Source: an uncultured Verrucomicrobiota bacterium
Lineage (GTDB): Bacteria; Verrucomicrobiota; Verrucomicrobiia; Limisphaerales; UBA9464
NCBI GenBank assembly: GCA_903916195.1
Contig: CAIWVP010000050.1
Coordinates: 1-43,715 of the forward strand
DNA length: 43,715 bases
Direction of reading: 5' to 3'
In this document: positions 8,924 to 17,020 of the stretch, piece by piece
How the letters are laid out: each line of letters starts with the position of its first letter
Numbering within the stretch: the first letter of the stretch is position 1
Program-made: the position numbers and the translations under genes
Notes under the pieces: generated by a model
Told to the model about the DNA's origin: nothing
Seen by the model: the letters and a program-made list of their open reading frames with translations, nothing else
Databases searched by the model: none

Positions 8924-9843
8924 CACACGTCGTCCTCCTTCTCGGCGCGTTGCTTCACCACGTCCTCCCGGCCCGTGCGCTGGCTGTGTTCCACATGGCC
9001 GTCCTTGCCGAAGACCAGCGGGCGCTCGTCGTCGGTGAGCACGGTCACGGCGCGGCCGTCGTGCTTCTGGATGGTGGATTCGTCGAAGCGGAAATGCCGC
9101 AGCACGCCGCCGAAGGCCTCCGAGAGGTTCTGCTCGGTGAACACCTCGGACGTCGGACCAGCGGCGAGCACGGTGCGGTTGATGATGACCGTGTGGTCGC
9201 AGAACTCCGGCACCGAGCCCAGGTTGTGCGTCGAGACGAGCATGATGTGGCCTGCGGCGCGGAGTTCGCGCAACAGGTCGATGATGGCTCCCTCGGTCTT
9301 CACGTCGACCCCTGTGAACGGCTCGTCGAGCAGGATGACGCGGCCCTGCTGGGCGAGCGCGCGGGCGAGGAACACGCGCTTCTTCTGGCCGCCCGAGAGC
9401 TCGCCGATCTGCCGGTCGCGGAAGTCCCACATCTGCACGCGGCGCAGGCTCTCCTCCGCGAGGCGCTTGTCCTCGGCACGGGGGATGCGGAGGAAGTTCA
9501 TGCAGCCGTAACGGCCCATGAGCACGACGTCCCGCACGCTCACGGGGAACGACCAGTCCACATCCTCGGACTGCGGCACGTAGGCGACCCAGTTCCGCCG
9601 TTGGGCGACCGCGATGGTCTCGCCGCCGATGGTGACGCTGCCTTTGTCGGGTCTGAGGAAACCCATGATGGCCTTGAAGAGCGTGGACTTGCCGCTGCCG
9701 TTGACGCCCACCAACGCGCAGATGGTGCCCGCGTGCAGGCGGAAGCTCGCGTCATGGACGGCCACGGTGCCGTTGTTGTAGGTCACGGTCACGTCGGCGA
9801 CCGTGACATCGAGAGCGCGCGAGGCGGTAGGTGCTGCGGTCAT
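8923..9843 (-). CDS. Metal ABC transporter ATP-binding protein
   Basis: The 306-residue ATPase has Walker [10 protein letters not shown] at residues 46-54, the signature LSGGQKKR, and Walker [13 protein letters not shown], followed by the switch His in STHNLGS. It energises the two permeases. A tail of about 50 residues after the normal domain end ([20 protein letters not shown] onward, highly charged) is longer than in many family members. The frame is open upstream to 9999 through a repeat element, but ATG at 9843 is preferred because AAGGA precedes it by 9 bases and the upstream translation is repeat-derived. Confidence 0.9.
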   Translation of the reverse strand: MTAAPTASRALDVTVADVTVTYNNGTVAVHDASFRLHAGTICALVGVNGSGKSTLFKAIMGFLRPDKGSVTIGGETIAVAQRRNWVAYVPQSEDVDWSFPVSVRDVVLMGRYGCMNFLRIPRAEDKRLAEESLRRVQMWDFRDRQIGELSGGQKKRVFLARALAQQGRVILLDEPFTGVDVKTEGAIIDLLRELRAAGHIMLVSTHNLGSVPEFCDHTVIINRTVLAAGPTSEVFTEQNLSEAFGGVLRHFRFDESTIQKHDGRAVTVLTDDERPLVFGKDGHVEHSQRTGREDVVKQRAEKEDDV

Positions 9844-9899
9844 GAAGTCGTTCCTTCGGCCATGGTCCCGGCATGCTGGTGCCGATGTTGGCCAACGTG

Positions 9900-9996
9900 C
9901 TGCCGGCATCTTGCCGGCAGGGGGTGCGGACGCCTGTCGTGTGGGATCCCCGAGCGTGTGGAGGGCGGGTGGCTTCTGCCAGCAGGATGCTGGCAG
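9900..9996. repeat. REP doublet (REPIN-like), two inverted 21-base palindromes
   Basis: CTGCCGGCA/TGCCGGCAG at 9900-9920 and CTGCCAGCA/TGCTGGCAG at 9976-9996 are 9-bp perfect inverted repeats, each with a 3-base centre. Their centres (tct and gga) show that the two copies face in opposite directions, as in REPINs. They fill the gap of 238 bases between the binding-protein and ATPase genes. Confidence 0.6.
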
Positions 9997-10081
9997 CACG
10001 CTGCCGAGGGCGCAGGCAGCCTGGCCTGCACGCGGATGCTGTCGGCGCGCACCGCGCCGCCGGGTCCTGAAGCGGGGCCGT

Positions 10082-11146
10082 TCATCTCGGGAAGAAGCCC
10101 TGCACGATGGCGGCGGCGTTGTGTTCCAAAAGTTTCAGGTAGGTCGGAGCGGGTCCGCCCTCCGCCGTCAACGAATCCACGTGGAGCACGCCGCCGTAGC
10201 GCGCGCCGGTCTCCTTCGCCACCTGCCGCATGGCTTTGTCGCTGATGGTGCTCTCGCTGAACACCACCGGGATCTGCCGGGCCCGGACGGTGTCCACGAC
10301 CTTGCGGACCTGTTGAGGGGTGCCTTCCTCGTCGGCGTTCACCGGCCAGAGATAGAGCTCTTTCAGCCCGTAGTCGCGGACGAGGTAGGAGAACGCGCCC
10401 TCGCTGCTCACGAGCCAACGACGTCCGGCAGGGATCTCCGCGAGCTTCTGCCGGATGGGCCCGTCGATCGCCTTGAGCTTCGTGGTGTAGGCGGCGGCGT
10501 TCGCGTCGTAGGCGGCGGCGTTGACCGGGTCGAGCTTCACCAGCGCCCGGCGGATGTTCTCGACGTAGATGACGGCGTTGGCCGGCGACATCCAGCTGTG
10601 CGGGTTCGGTTTCCCGTTGTAGGGGCCTTCGGAGATGCCCAGCGGTGCGATGCCCTCGGTCAGCACCGCGCCCGGCACGGCCTTCACGTTGCCGAAGAAC
10701 TTCTCGAACCACCGCTCCAGCCCGAGTCCGTTCCAGAGCACGAGGTCGGCGGACTGCGCCTTCACGATGTCGAGCGGCGTCGGCTCGTATTCATGGATCT
10801 CCGCGCCGGGCTTGGTGATGGACTCCACGACGGCGTTGGTGCCGGCGACGTTCTGGGCCATGTCCTGGAGGACGGTGAACGTGGTGAGGATGCGCTTGGT
10901 CTTGGAGGTGTTGGCAGGCGGGCGACAGGCGGGCAACGCGATCAGCAGCGCGGCGAGGGTGATCCGCTGCCACCATGAGACCGTGGACGGGCGTGGATGG
11001 ATCCTGGAAAGGTTCCCCGGGAGGGCGCCAAGACTTCTGCCGGTGGCCGACCTGTCGGCACGCTGTGGGCGGATCCCCTCCCGAGGGTCCATCCATCCAC
11101 GTCCACCCGCGTCCCTCCGCGGCACGATTTCTGATGCTGGCTTCAT
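10082..11146 (-). CDS. Manganese-type ABC transporter solute-binding lipoprotein
   Basis: The frame encodes 354 residues; the mature part belongs to the TroA/PsaA cluster A-I family. Counting from ATG 11146, the lipobox is LPAC with Cys74, and metal ligands are expected at His118 (EIHEYEPTP), His183 (NPHSW), Glu249 (SSEGAFSYL) and Asp324 (HVDS). Glu in third place, plus the [11 protein letters not shown] block, is the PsaA/MntC manganese arrangement; zinc binders have His there. The lipoprotein signal is preceded by 56 residues, largely encoded by a palindromic element, and only ATG 11146 or 11092 is available in frame. An out-of-frame ATG at 10976 would give a perfect signal peptide if one G were removed. 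The true start is therefore uncertain. Confidence 0.85.
   Translation of the reverse strand: MKPASEIVPRRDAGGRGWMDPREGIRPQRADRSATGRSLGALPGNLSRIHPRPSTVSWWQRITLAALLIALPACRPPANTSKTKRILTTFTVLQDMAQNVAGTNAVVESITKPGAEIHEYEPTPLDIVKAQSADLVLWNGLGLERWFEKFFGNVKAVPGAVLTEGIAPLGISEGPYNGKPNPHSWMSPANAVIYVENIRRALVKLDPVNAAAYDANAAAYTTKLKAIDGPIRQKLAEIPAGRRWLVSSEGAFSYLVRDYGLKELYLWPVNADEEGTPQQVRKVVDTVRARQIPVVFSESTISDKAMRQVAKETGARYGGVLHVDSLTAEGGPAPTYLKLLEHNAAAIVQGFFPR
10983..11106. repeat. 124-base palindromic element inside the 5' end of the binding-protein gene
   Basis: The outer arms (10983-11001 and 11092-11106) match as GTGGAC..GTGGATGGA against TCCATCCACGTCCAC, with a 4-base insertion in one arm. Middle arms CCCCGGGAGGG / CCCTCCCGAGGG and a perfect apical hairpin GCCGAC-CT-GTCGGC (11046-11059) nest inside. 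The whole can fold into one long imperfect hairpin and is translated in frame in the gene as annotated. Confidence 0.6.
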
Positions 11147-11195
11147 CGGTGGTAGGAGTCGTCGCCCGGCATGCCTGCGGTCGTGAGGTCGTTCA

Positions 11196-12530
11196 TCAAA
11201 AGGTGAGGCTGGAGCGCAAGCCGAGGACGACGGCGTCCGGCGTCGCGGCGGAGGATCCAGGATGCAGCACGATCAACACGCCGGGCTGGAGGGACCACCA
11301 AGGGCGGAGCTGGGCGCGGTAGGCGATCTCGACGACCGTCTCGTGGTCCGACAGCACGGCGGTCCCCGCGAGGACCTGCGCGCGACGGAGCCCGCCGCTC
11401 GCCTGGGCATGCACGAACCCGATACCGAACGTGTCGTCGTCCCGGCCCGGGAGCAACCCGTGGTAGTTCAGTCCGCCGTCGACCACGACATCGTAGCGGC
11501 TGCGGTCGCCCGGCGAGGTCCCGGCCCTCGCGAAGACGCCCAACCCTTGCGGACTGCTCTCCAGAGCGCCGCTCTCTCTCCAGACGAGCTGTTCGCCGAC
11601 GAGGTGGACGCCGTGGTTCCCGCTGTGCGGCGCGAGCGTCCGATGATCGGCGAACTCGCCGGTATGCCACCAGATGCCGGCCTTCAACGATCCCGGATGT
11701 GCCTCCGGCGCCGCCTTGCGCTGCCAGTGCCAGTCGAGTTCCCCGAACGCCAAGAGCCCCTGGGCGCCGGTCAGCCGGAAGTGCGTGCCGTGCTGGTTCA
11801 CCGACGGGTCGCCGGTCGGATCGTCGTGGCTGTCGCCGTCGAAAACCGCCGTCCGCAGGGTGAAGGCCGGAGACAGGTCGACCTTGAGCCGGGCACCGAG
11901 GACGCCGACGGGGTAGGCCGGGCCGTTGTTGCGCACGGAGGCGCCGATGAATGCCGGCCACCCGAAATCGCCGTGGATGAACAACGTCGAGTAGGTGCTG
12001 GTCGCGATCTCGCCGTCCACCACCTGCTGCCCGACCCGGAGCGCCGCACGGTCCGCGAAAGCATGTTGCTCGATCCAGAGGTCGTAGAGCCGGACCGTCC
12101 CATGGCCCTCGATGTTCGAGAGACCGAGGTCGTCGCCCACCCTCGCTCTAAGGCTGTCGCCGTGCACCCACAGCGAACTCGCGCGGAACATCGCGCCGGG
12201 CCAGATGCCGCCGGTGAGCGGTCCGAGGTCGAGGTCGATCCCGGTGTCGAGCAGGCCCCGGTAGGTCGTCCCGCCGTGGCGTCCGCCCCGGACCACCGAG
12301 AGCGTCTCGCCGATGTGGCCGGCGCTGATGTGGACGCCCCGGCCGACGAGCCGCGAGCGCGTGCCGCCCCAGTCGCCGGTCAGATGGTCGCGCTCGCGTC
12401 CGGTCTCGACGAGCGGGTCGCGGGATGATCCCGGGTCGATCTCGACCGACGGCCCGGAAGCCAGGGTCGTCGTGGCCGAGGTCGCCGCGACCGCCAGCGC
12501 GGCGACGGAGCGTCTGCGTCGTCGTGCCAT
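11196..12530 (-). CDS. OprB-family outer-membrane porin
   Basis: The 444-residue protein has an Arg-rich N-terminus followed by a signal peptide to about residue 26 and an OprB-like start of the mature part (HLTGDWGGTRSRLVGRGV). Repeated amphipathic strands follow, with FGWPAFIGASVR, KAGIWWHTGEF and a terminal beta-strand ending in Phe (VLGLRSSLTF), which is the usual outer-membrane assembly signal. OprB porins are classed as carbohydrate-selective, but this one heads a metal-uptake operon (50 bases before the binding-protein gene). ATG 12530 was chosen over 12566 because AGGGA lies 7 bases upstream. A role in passing Mn(II) through the outer membrane is inferred from context only. Confidence 0.82.
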   Translation of the reverse strand: MARRRRRSVAALAVAATSATTTLASGPSVEIDPGSSRDPLVETGRERDHLTGDWGGTRSRLVGRGVHISAGHIGETLSVVRGGRHGGTTYRGLLDTGIDLDLGPLTGGIWPGAMFRASSLWVHGDSLRARVGDDLGLSNIEGHGTVRLYDLWIEQHAFADRAALRVGQQVVDGEIATSTYSTLFIHGDFGWPAFIGASVRNNGPAYPVGVLGARLKVDLSPAFTLRTAVFDGDSHDDPTGDPSVNQHGTHFRLTGAQGLLAFGELDWHWQRKAAPEAHPGSLKAGIWWHTGEFADHRTLAPHSGNHGVHLVGEQLVWRESGALESSPQGLGVFARAGTSPGDRSRYDVVVDGGLNYHGLLPGRDDDTFGIGFVHAQASGGLRRAQVLAGTAVLSDHETVVEIAYRAQLRPWWSLQPGVLIVLHPGSSAATPDAVVLGLRSSLTF

Positions 12531-12611
12531 GGTCTTCCCTGCGGCGGTGACTCGGGTCGGGCCCATCGAAGGGGATGCTGTCGGGCCCGAAGTATCTCGT
12601 CAAAGAAAATG

Positions 12612-12629
12612 TTTGTGCCCTAAAACAAA
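12612..12629. promoter_or_regulatory. Candidate MntR operator
   Basis: TTTGT-N8-ACAAA is an 18-base inverted repeat in the AT-rich middle of the 155-base divergent gap between the porin operon and mntR. Its size and position fit a DtxR/MntR operator, but it was found by eye and the half-sites are short. Confidence 0.4.
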
Positions 12630-12685
12630 ACGTGGGACCACAACCTTCGCTTGGCGGCCGTCGGCACGGCTGGTACGAAAGGCGC

Positions 12686-13147
12686 GTGCCGACCGTCGCC
12701 AAGCTGCGCGCCCGCGCCGCCGCGCGCCGCTCCGAGTCCACCGAGGACCATCTGGAGCGCATCCACGACCTGGTGGAGGCGAAGGGCTACGCCCGCGTGA
12801 CGGATATCGCGGAGGCGCTGGGACTGACGCGGTCGACCGTGTCGAACATGGTCCGCCGGCTCGCGGCGCGGGGGTTCGTGAACTACGAGCGCTACCGGGG
12901 CTTCACGCTCACGGCGGAGGGGCGCGCGGTCGCCCGGCACATCAAGGAGCGGCACCACACGCTGACGGACCTGCTCGGGCAGCTGGGATTGGAGGCCGAC
13001 ACCATCGCGGCCGAGGTCGAGGACATCGAGCACCACCTGAACCCGGCGACCTTGGCTGCCTTCGCCTCGCTCGTGGATTTCTGGCGCGCGCGGCCGGAAC
13101 AGTTGCGCGAGTTCCTCAAGTTCCACCGGCGGACGCAACGCCGTTGA
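12686..13147 (+). CDS. mntR: Manganese-responsive regulator MntR (DtxR family)
   Basis: The 153-residue protein matches Bacillus-type MntR through its whole length. An N-terminal winged helix-turn-helix (ARVTDIAEALGLTRSTVSNM, residues 37-55) is followed by the metal-binding dimerisation domain. All six classic MntR ligands can be aligned: Asp21, Glu24, His90, Glu112, Glu115 and His116. No SH3-like third domain is present, as in MntR and unlike DtxR. It should repress the divergent uptake operon when Mn(II) is high. The GTG at 12686 was chosen because AAAGG precedes it at a good distance and the protein then starts close to the family N-terminus; the frame is open further upstream. Confidence 0.9.
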   Translation: MPTVAKLRARAAARRSESTEDHLERIHDLVEAKGYARVTDIAEALGLTRSTVSNMVRRLAARGFVNYERYRGFTLTAEGRAVARHIKERHHTLTDLLGQLGLEADTIAAEVEDIEHHLNPATLAAFASLVDFWRARPEQLREFLKFHRRTQRR

Positions 13148-13202
13148 ACAGCGGCGGAGCTGGAGCCGTCGGCATCCTGTTCCAAGGAGCGCCCAAAAGG
13201 TT

Positions 13203-13231
13203 TTGACCGCCCGGAGAGAGGGCCATAAACA
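13203..13231 (+). promoter_or_regulatory. Candidate promoter of the tol-pal operon
   Basis: TTGACC at 13203-13208 and TAAACA at 13226-13231 are separated by 17 bases, 40 bases upstream of the tolQ ATG. The -35 box is good and the -10 box is weak. Confidence 0.4.
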
Positions 13232-13270
13232 GGGCGCGCGCGTTGGAGTTCTCCTGATGACCGATCACAA

Positions 13271-14005
13271 ATGAATCTGCCCATCGGGCTTCTTTTCGCC
13301 GCCGAAGGCGGCATGAAGCTCACCTATGTCTGGGAGAAAGCCACTCCCGAGGCCAAAGCCATCATCTTTGTCCTCGCGGTCTTCTCCATCTTCGCTTGGT
13401 CGGTGATGGCCTCCAAAGCCGTGCAGATGCGCCGGGCGAAGCGGCTGAACCACTACTTCGATTCCGAGTTCCGCGGCCAGGCCACGGTCTTCGGGATCTT
13501 CGACCGCCGCCTGCCCGTCGACGGATGCCCTCTCTTCGCGGTGTACCAGGACGGCTGCACCGTCCTGGACGCCCGGCTGCGTCAACCGGACGGAGCCCGC
13601 AAGGCCAACGCATCCGTCAAGACCATGGAGCATGTGAAGCGCTCGCTGGAGGGCGCCGTTTCTCGCGAGGCCCTGAAGCTGGAGTCGGGCCTCGTGCTGC
13701 TCGCCGCCGCGGTCAGCGGCGCGCCGTTCCTTGGTCTCTTGGGCACGGTGTGGGGCGTGATGGACGCCTTCGGTGGCGTGGCGATGGCCGCCCAGGCGGG
13801 GAACCGCGCCGACCTCGGGGCGATGGCGCCCGGCGTGGCCGCGGCGCTCATCACCACGGTCGCCGGCCTGCTCGTGGCCATCCCGTCGATGTTCGGATAC
13901 AACTGGATGGTCCACAATCTCCGCGTGCTCACCGTCGAGCTCGACAACTTCGCGCAGAGCCTCGCCTCCCGCATGGAGACCGAGTTCCTCAAAGATGAGG
14001 AGTGA
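13271..14005 (+). CDS. tolQ: TolQ/ExbB proton-channel protein
   Basis: The 244-residue inner-membrane protein belongs to the MotA/TolQ/ExbB family, which with TolR forms the proton-driven motor of the Tol-Pal system. Three hydrophobic segments are visible at about residues 30-47, 137-163 and 188-214. The second contains SGAPFLGLLGTVWGVMDAF and the third AAALITTVAGLLVAIPS, both family signatures with the conserved Thr residues of the channel. It heads an operon ending in tolB and pal, which favours TolQ over ExbB. The next gene, a zinc-ribbon protein, starts 4 bases after its stop. Confidence 0.88.
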   Translation: MNLPIGLLFAAEGGMKLTYVWEKATPEAKAIIFVLAVFSIFAWSVMASKAVQMRRAKRLNHYFDSEFRGQATVFGIFDRRLPVDGCPLFAVYQDGCTVLDARLRQPDGARKANASVKTMEHVKRSLEGAVSREALKLESGLVLLAAAVSGAPFLGLLGTVWGVMDAFGGVAMAAQAGNRADLGAMAPGVAAALITTVAGLLVAIPSMFGYNWMVHNLRVLTVELDNFAQSLASRMETEFLKDEE

Positions 14006-14009
14006 TCGC

Positions 14010-14363
14010 ATGCCTGACCCCGTTCCAGCATCGCCCCCGCACGCCGGCATCCCAGGGCACAGCAAGGGCGTGCTCTGCGTCAAGTGCGAGCATCTCAATC
14101 CGGTGAGCCTGGACAAGTGCGAGACGTGCGATGCCCACCTGTTCGTCGTCTGCTCTCGTTGCGGCCACCGTAACAGCCGGGTTCTCTCCCGTTGCGCAGG
14201 TTGCCGGGGCAAGCTGCACCGTTCTATCCGCGAGCGGTGGAAGGGCGGTTCGGAGGTCCAGCCGGTGAACCTGCTCTACTTCGGCCTCGGCATCATCGGC
14301 ATCGCCCTCATGGCGGCTTTCTTCCTGTGGCTCGCCGATATCCGGCTGCCGCGTCTTTGGTGA
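14010..14363 (+). CDS. Zinc-ribbon membrane protein inside the tol operon
   Basis: This 117-residue protein was not recognised as a named family. Residues 21-69 hold two four-cysteine ribbons: CVKCEHLNPVSLDKCETC and CSRCGHRNSRVLSRCAGC. A basic linker (SIRERWKGG) follows, then one transmembrane helix (about residues 87-109, LLYFGLGIIGIALMAAFFLW) and a short tail. No signal peptide is present, so the ribbons are probably cytoplasmic. ATG 14010 is preferred over 13995 because GAGGAG lies at a fitting distance. It lies between tolQ (4 bases) and tolR (12 bases) on the same strand. A role as regulator or accessory of the TolQR motor is inference from position only. Confidence 0.78.
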   Translation: MPDPVPASPPHAGIPGHSKGVLCVKCEHLNPVSLDKCETCDAHLFVVCSRCGHRNSRVLSRCAGCRGKLHRSIRERWKGGSEVQPVNLLYFGLGIIGIALMAAFFLWLADIRLPRLW

Positions 14364-14375
14364 CCTGCCCACGCC

Positions 14376-14798
14376 ATGCGCCGTTTCTCTTCCCGCAACC
14401 AGCTGGTGACGTTGAGCGAGATCAACGTCACGCCGCTGCTCGACCTGGCGTTCGTGCTGCTGATCATCTTCATCATCACCACGCCCCTCCTCGAGCAGAG
14501 CCTCAGCCTCAAGCTGCCCAACGGCGGCGAGGCCAAACAGACCGCCAACCCCGGCGACGTCGTGACCGTCGAGTCCACGGGGACCGGCGAGTTCCGGTTC
14601 AAGGGCCGTCGCGTCCCGAGCGAACGTGATCTGGAGCCGCTGCTCGTCGCCGCCTACCGCGCCAACCCGAAGCTCGTCGTCCGCATCCGGGTCGACCGCG
14701 CCGGCCCGGCCCAGGCGTTCGTGACCATCCTCGATATCTGCCGACGGAACGGGATCACGCGCTTTGATTTCGCCACCGAGCCGGCGAACCGCCGCTGA
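14376..14798 (+). CDS. tolR: TolR/ExbD biopolymer transport protein
   Basis: The 140-residue protein has the ExbD/TolR plan: a short cytoplasmic N-terminus, one transmembrane helix (about residues 22-42) and a periplasmic domain. EINVTPLLDLAFVLLIIFII holds the conserved membrane Asp needed for proton use. The periplasmic part carries the LEPLLVAAYRANPKLVVRIRVDR block and ends with the ICRRNGITRFDFATEP region, which matches the family fold. It follows the zinc-ribbon gene by 12 bases and precedes the TolA/TonB-like gene by 6 bases. Confidence 0.9.
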   Translation: MRRFSSRNQLVTLSEINVTPLLDLAFVLLIIFIITTPLLEQSLSLKLPNGGEAKQTANPGDVVTVESTGTGEFRFKGRRVPSERDLEPLLVAAYRANPKLVVRIRVDRAGPAQAFVTILDICRRNGITRFDFATEPANRR

Positions 14799-14804
14799 TC
14801 CGCC

Positions 14805-15845
14805 ATGGGCCGGGTACAACAACGCTGTCTGCTCGCCTCCGTGGCCTTCCACGCCGCGCTTCTGGCGTTGCTCGTGTTCGCCCCGGCGTTCACGCCCGAG
14901 AGCCCGGCGTTGCCCGTCCTCACGCTCATCCCCACCGACCTGAAGCTCACCGACGGCGACAAGATCGGTGGCGGGAACCCGGACGCCCGCCCGCCCTCCG
15001 CAGGTCCGAAGGCCTCCGCCCAAGCCGAGCCGCCGAGCCTTCCTGAGCCCAAGCCGGAACCCAAACCGGAGTCGGCCAAACCTTTGCCGAAGGCCGAACC
15101 GAAACCGCCCGAACCGAAAGCCGAACCCAAGGCTGAGCCGAAAGCCGAGCCGAAGACCCGGAAACCGGTCCAAGTCGCCGAAGAACCGGTCCACCCGAAG
15201 CCGCCGGCGGACTCCCAGGACACCGATCCGGCCCTCCGGACCAAGCTGCCCAAGAAGCCGCTCAAATTGGCCAGCGACATCAAACTTGCGGACACCTCCA
15301 AGAAGCGTGACAAGCGCGAGAAGGAGGAGCTGGAAGCCGAGCGCAAAGCCGCGAAGGCCTCCGCCGCCGCGGAGGCGGCCGAGACGGCGGAACGCGAGGC
15401 TGCGACGGAACGCCGCCGTGTCCGCGCCGCGCAGGTCGCCGCGCTCAACGCCGACCGCCAACGTATGGCGGATTCCATCAGCGGCGCGGCCGCGACGGTG
15501 GGCAAGAACCTTGCCGGCAGCGCCAAGGTCGAGATGCCCGGCCCGGGCGGACAAGCCTATGCGCCCTACGGCTCGTACCTCGGCACCTTCTACAAGGAGC
15601 GCTGGCGCAAGCCGTCCTCGATCTCGGCGCGCTCGGCCTACGTGGGCGTGGAGATCGACGTCGCGCGCGACGGCCGGGTTGTCGACATGCGGATAGAGGA
15701 GAAATCGGGCCACCGCGCGCTCGACGATTCGGTACGCGACGTGATCCAACGCTACAAGCAGCTGCGGCCGCTGCCCGACGGCACCACGGACGCCAAACGC
15801 ACTTTCCGCATCAAATTCACTCTCGAAGCCGATTCCAACACATGA
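14805..15845 (+). CDS. TolA/TonB-like energy-transducing protein
   Basis: The 346-residue protein has an N-terminal membrane anchor (about residues 9-28), a Pro/Lys/Glu-rich stretch at about 75-140 with repeated KAEPK units, an Ala/Glu/Arg-rich probable coiled coil at about 165-230, and a C-terminal TonB/TolA domain at about 250-346 (GVEIDVARDGRVVDMRIEEK and SVRDVIQRYKQLRPLP). Its place between tolR and tolB makes it the functional TolA, spanning the periplasm to reach Pal, although the C-terminal domain reads more like the TonB family. Its last 4 bases overlap the start of tolB (ATGA). Confidence 0.85.
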   Translation: MGRVQQRCLLASVAFHAALLALLVFAPAFTPESPALPVLTLIPTDLKLTDGDKIGGGNPDARPPSAGPKASAQAEPPSLPEPKPEPKPESAKPLPKAEPKPPEPKAEPKAEPKAEPKTRKPVQVAEEPVHPKPPADSQDTDPALRTKLPKKPLKLASDIKLADTSKKRDKREKEELEAERKAAKASAAAEAAETAEREAATERRRVRAAQVAALNADRQRMADSISGAAATVGKNLAGSAKVEMPGPGGQAYAPYGSYLGTFYKERWRKPSSISARSAYVGVEIDVARDGRVVDMRIEEKSGHRALDDSVRDVIQRYKQLRPLPDGTTDAKRTFRIKFTLEADSNT

Positions 15846-16996
15846 AGCTACCTTCCCTCCTCCAGGCGATGGCGATCGGCGCCGCCGTCCTGCCCGCGCT
15901 CGCTGCGGGATTCGACGCTGAGATCAGTGGCCAGGCCGTAAAGTCCATCCCCATCGCGGTCACCGGCTACACCGGGGAAGCAGCGCAGGTCTTGAAGTTC
16001 GACCTCGAGGTCCTCGGATTCGATGTCGTGCCGGCCGCAAAGGCCCAGTTCGAACTCAAGGCCGGTGCCGGCTCCGAGGTCCAAGGCACGTTGATCGACA
16101 CCGGCAACCAGCACCCGCTCTTCGCCAGGTCCTATCCCGGCGGCAGCGTCCGCTCGCAGGCGCACACGCTGTCGGACGATGTGGTCAAAGCGGTCACGGG
16201 CAACGCCGGCATCGCGCGGACCAAGATCGCCTACAAGGCCGATCTCGGCGGCGCGAAGGAGGTCTACGTGAGCGACTACGACGGTGCGAACGCCTTCCGC
16301 GCCACAGAGGACCGCTCGATCACCGCCTCCCCCGCCTGGGTGCCCGGACGCTTGGCGCTCCTCTATACGAGCTACAAAGGCGGCAAACCGGACGTCTATT
16401 CCCACGACCTCGCCACCGGCGCGCGCTCCCGCGTCTTCGGGTTCAACGGACTCAACACCAGCGCGACCGTCTCGCCGGACGGCACGCGGATCGCGGTGAT
16501 CCTCAGCAAAGCCGGTAGCCCGGACCTCTGGGTGTCCAATATCGACGGGACCAACCCCCGCCAACTGACCACGACCAAGGAATCGGAATCCTCGCCCTGC
16601 TGGTCGCCGGATTCCAAGACGATCTGCTTCGTGTCGAACCGCGACGGCAAGGCGGCGCTCTACACCATCTCCGCCGGCGGTGGTGAGATGCGCAAGCTGT
16701 CTACCGGAGGCATCCTGAACTGCACCGAGCCCGACTGGTCGCCCGACGGGAAATGGATCGCGTTCACGCGGGCGGCGGGGGAGTTCACCTTGTACGTCGT
16801 GCCCGCGGGTGGCGGCGATGCGACCGCGATCACCGCGGGCGAGGACCCGTCCTGGGCCCGGAATTCGCGCACGATCGTGTTCACCCGTGGTCGCGACCGC
16901 GCTCGTCGGCTGTCGCTGCTTGACGTGCCCACGCGCCGAGTCAAAGATGTCAACCGAATTTCGGGAAGTTGCTCCCAGCCCAGTTGGGCCAGATAA
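15842..16996 (+). CDS. tolB: Tol-Pal system protein TolB
   Basis: The 384-residue periplasmic protein has a signal peptide (residues 1-22, ending ALAAG), an N-terminal TolB domain (about 30-130) and a six-bladed propeller of WD40-like/PD40 repeats (about 140-384). The repeats show SPDGTRIAVILS, SPDSKTICFVSNRDGK and SPDGKWIAFTR. TolB binds Pal and interacts with the Tol motor during outer-membrane constriction. Length is slightly below the E. coli protein (430). It overlaps the TolA/TonB-like gene by 4 bases and lies 24 bases before pal. Confidence 0.92.
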   Translation: MKLPSLLQAMAIGAAVLPALAAGFDAEISGQAVKSIPIAVTGYTGEAAQVLKFDLEVLGFDVVPAAKAQFELKAGAGSEVQGTLIDTGNQHPLFARSYPGGSVRSQAHTLSDDVVKAVTGNAGIARTKIAYKADLGGAKEVYVSDYDGANAFRATEDRSITASPAWVPGRLALLYTSYKGGKPDVYSHDLATGARSRVFGFNGLNTSATVSPDGTRIAVILSKAGSPDLWVSNIDGTNPRQLTTTKESESSPCWSPDSKTICFVSNRDGKAALYTISAGGGEMRKLSTGGILNCTEPDWSPDGKWIAFTRAAGEFTLYVVPAGGGDATAITAGEDPSWARNSRTIVFTRGRDRARRLSLLDVPTRRVKDVNRISGSCSQPSWAR

Positions 16997-17020
16997 CCGC
17001 CCCCGACCGCAGGAATCCCT

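Noticed and set aside
7194-11146. Zinc as substrate of the ABC transporter
   Set aside because: The third ligand of the binding protein is Glu and not His, there is no His-rich loop, and the adjacent regulator is MntR and not Zur.
15109-15164. A tandem DNA repeat (CCGAA/AAGCC units) as a mobile or CRISPR-like repeat
   Set aside because: It is the coding sequence of the Pro/Lys/Glu-rich linker of the TolA/TonB-like protein.
13271-15845. An ExbB-ExbD-TonB iron uptake system
   Set aside because: tolB and pal follow in the same operon, so a Tol-Pal assignment is more likely despite a TonB-like C-terminal domain.
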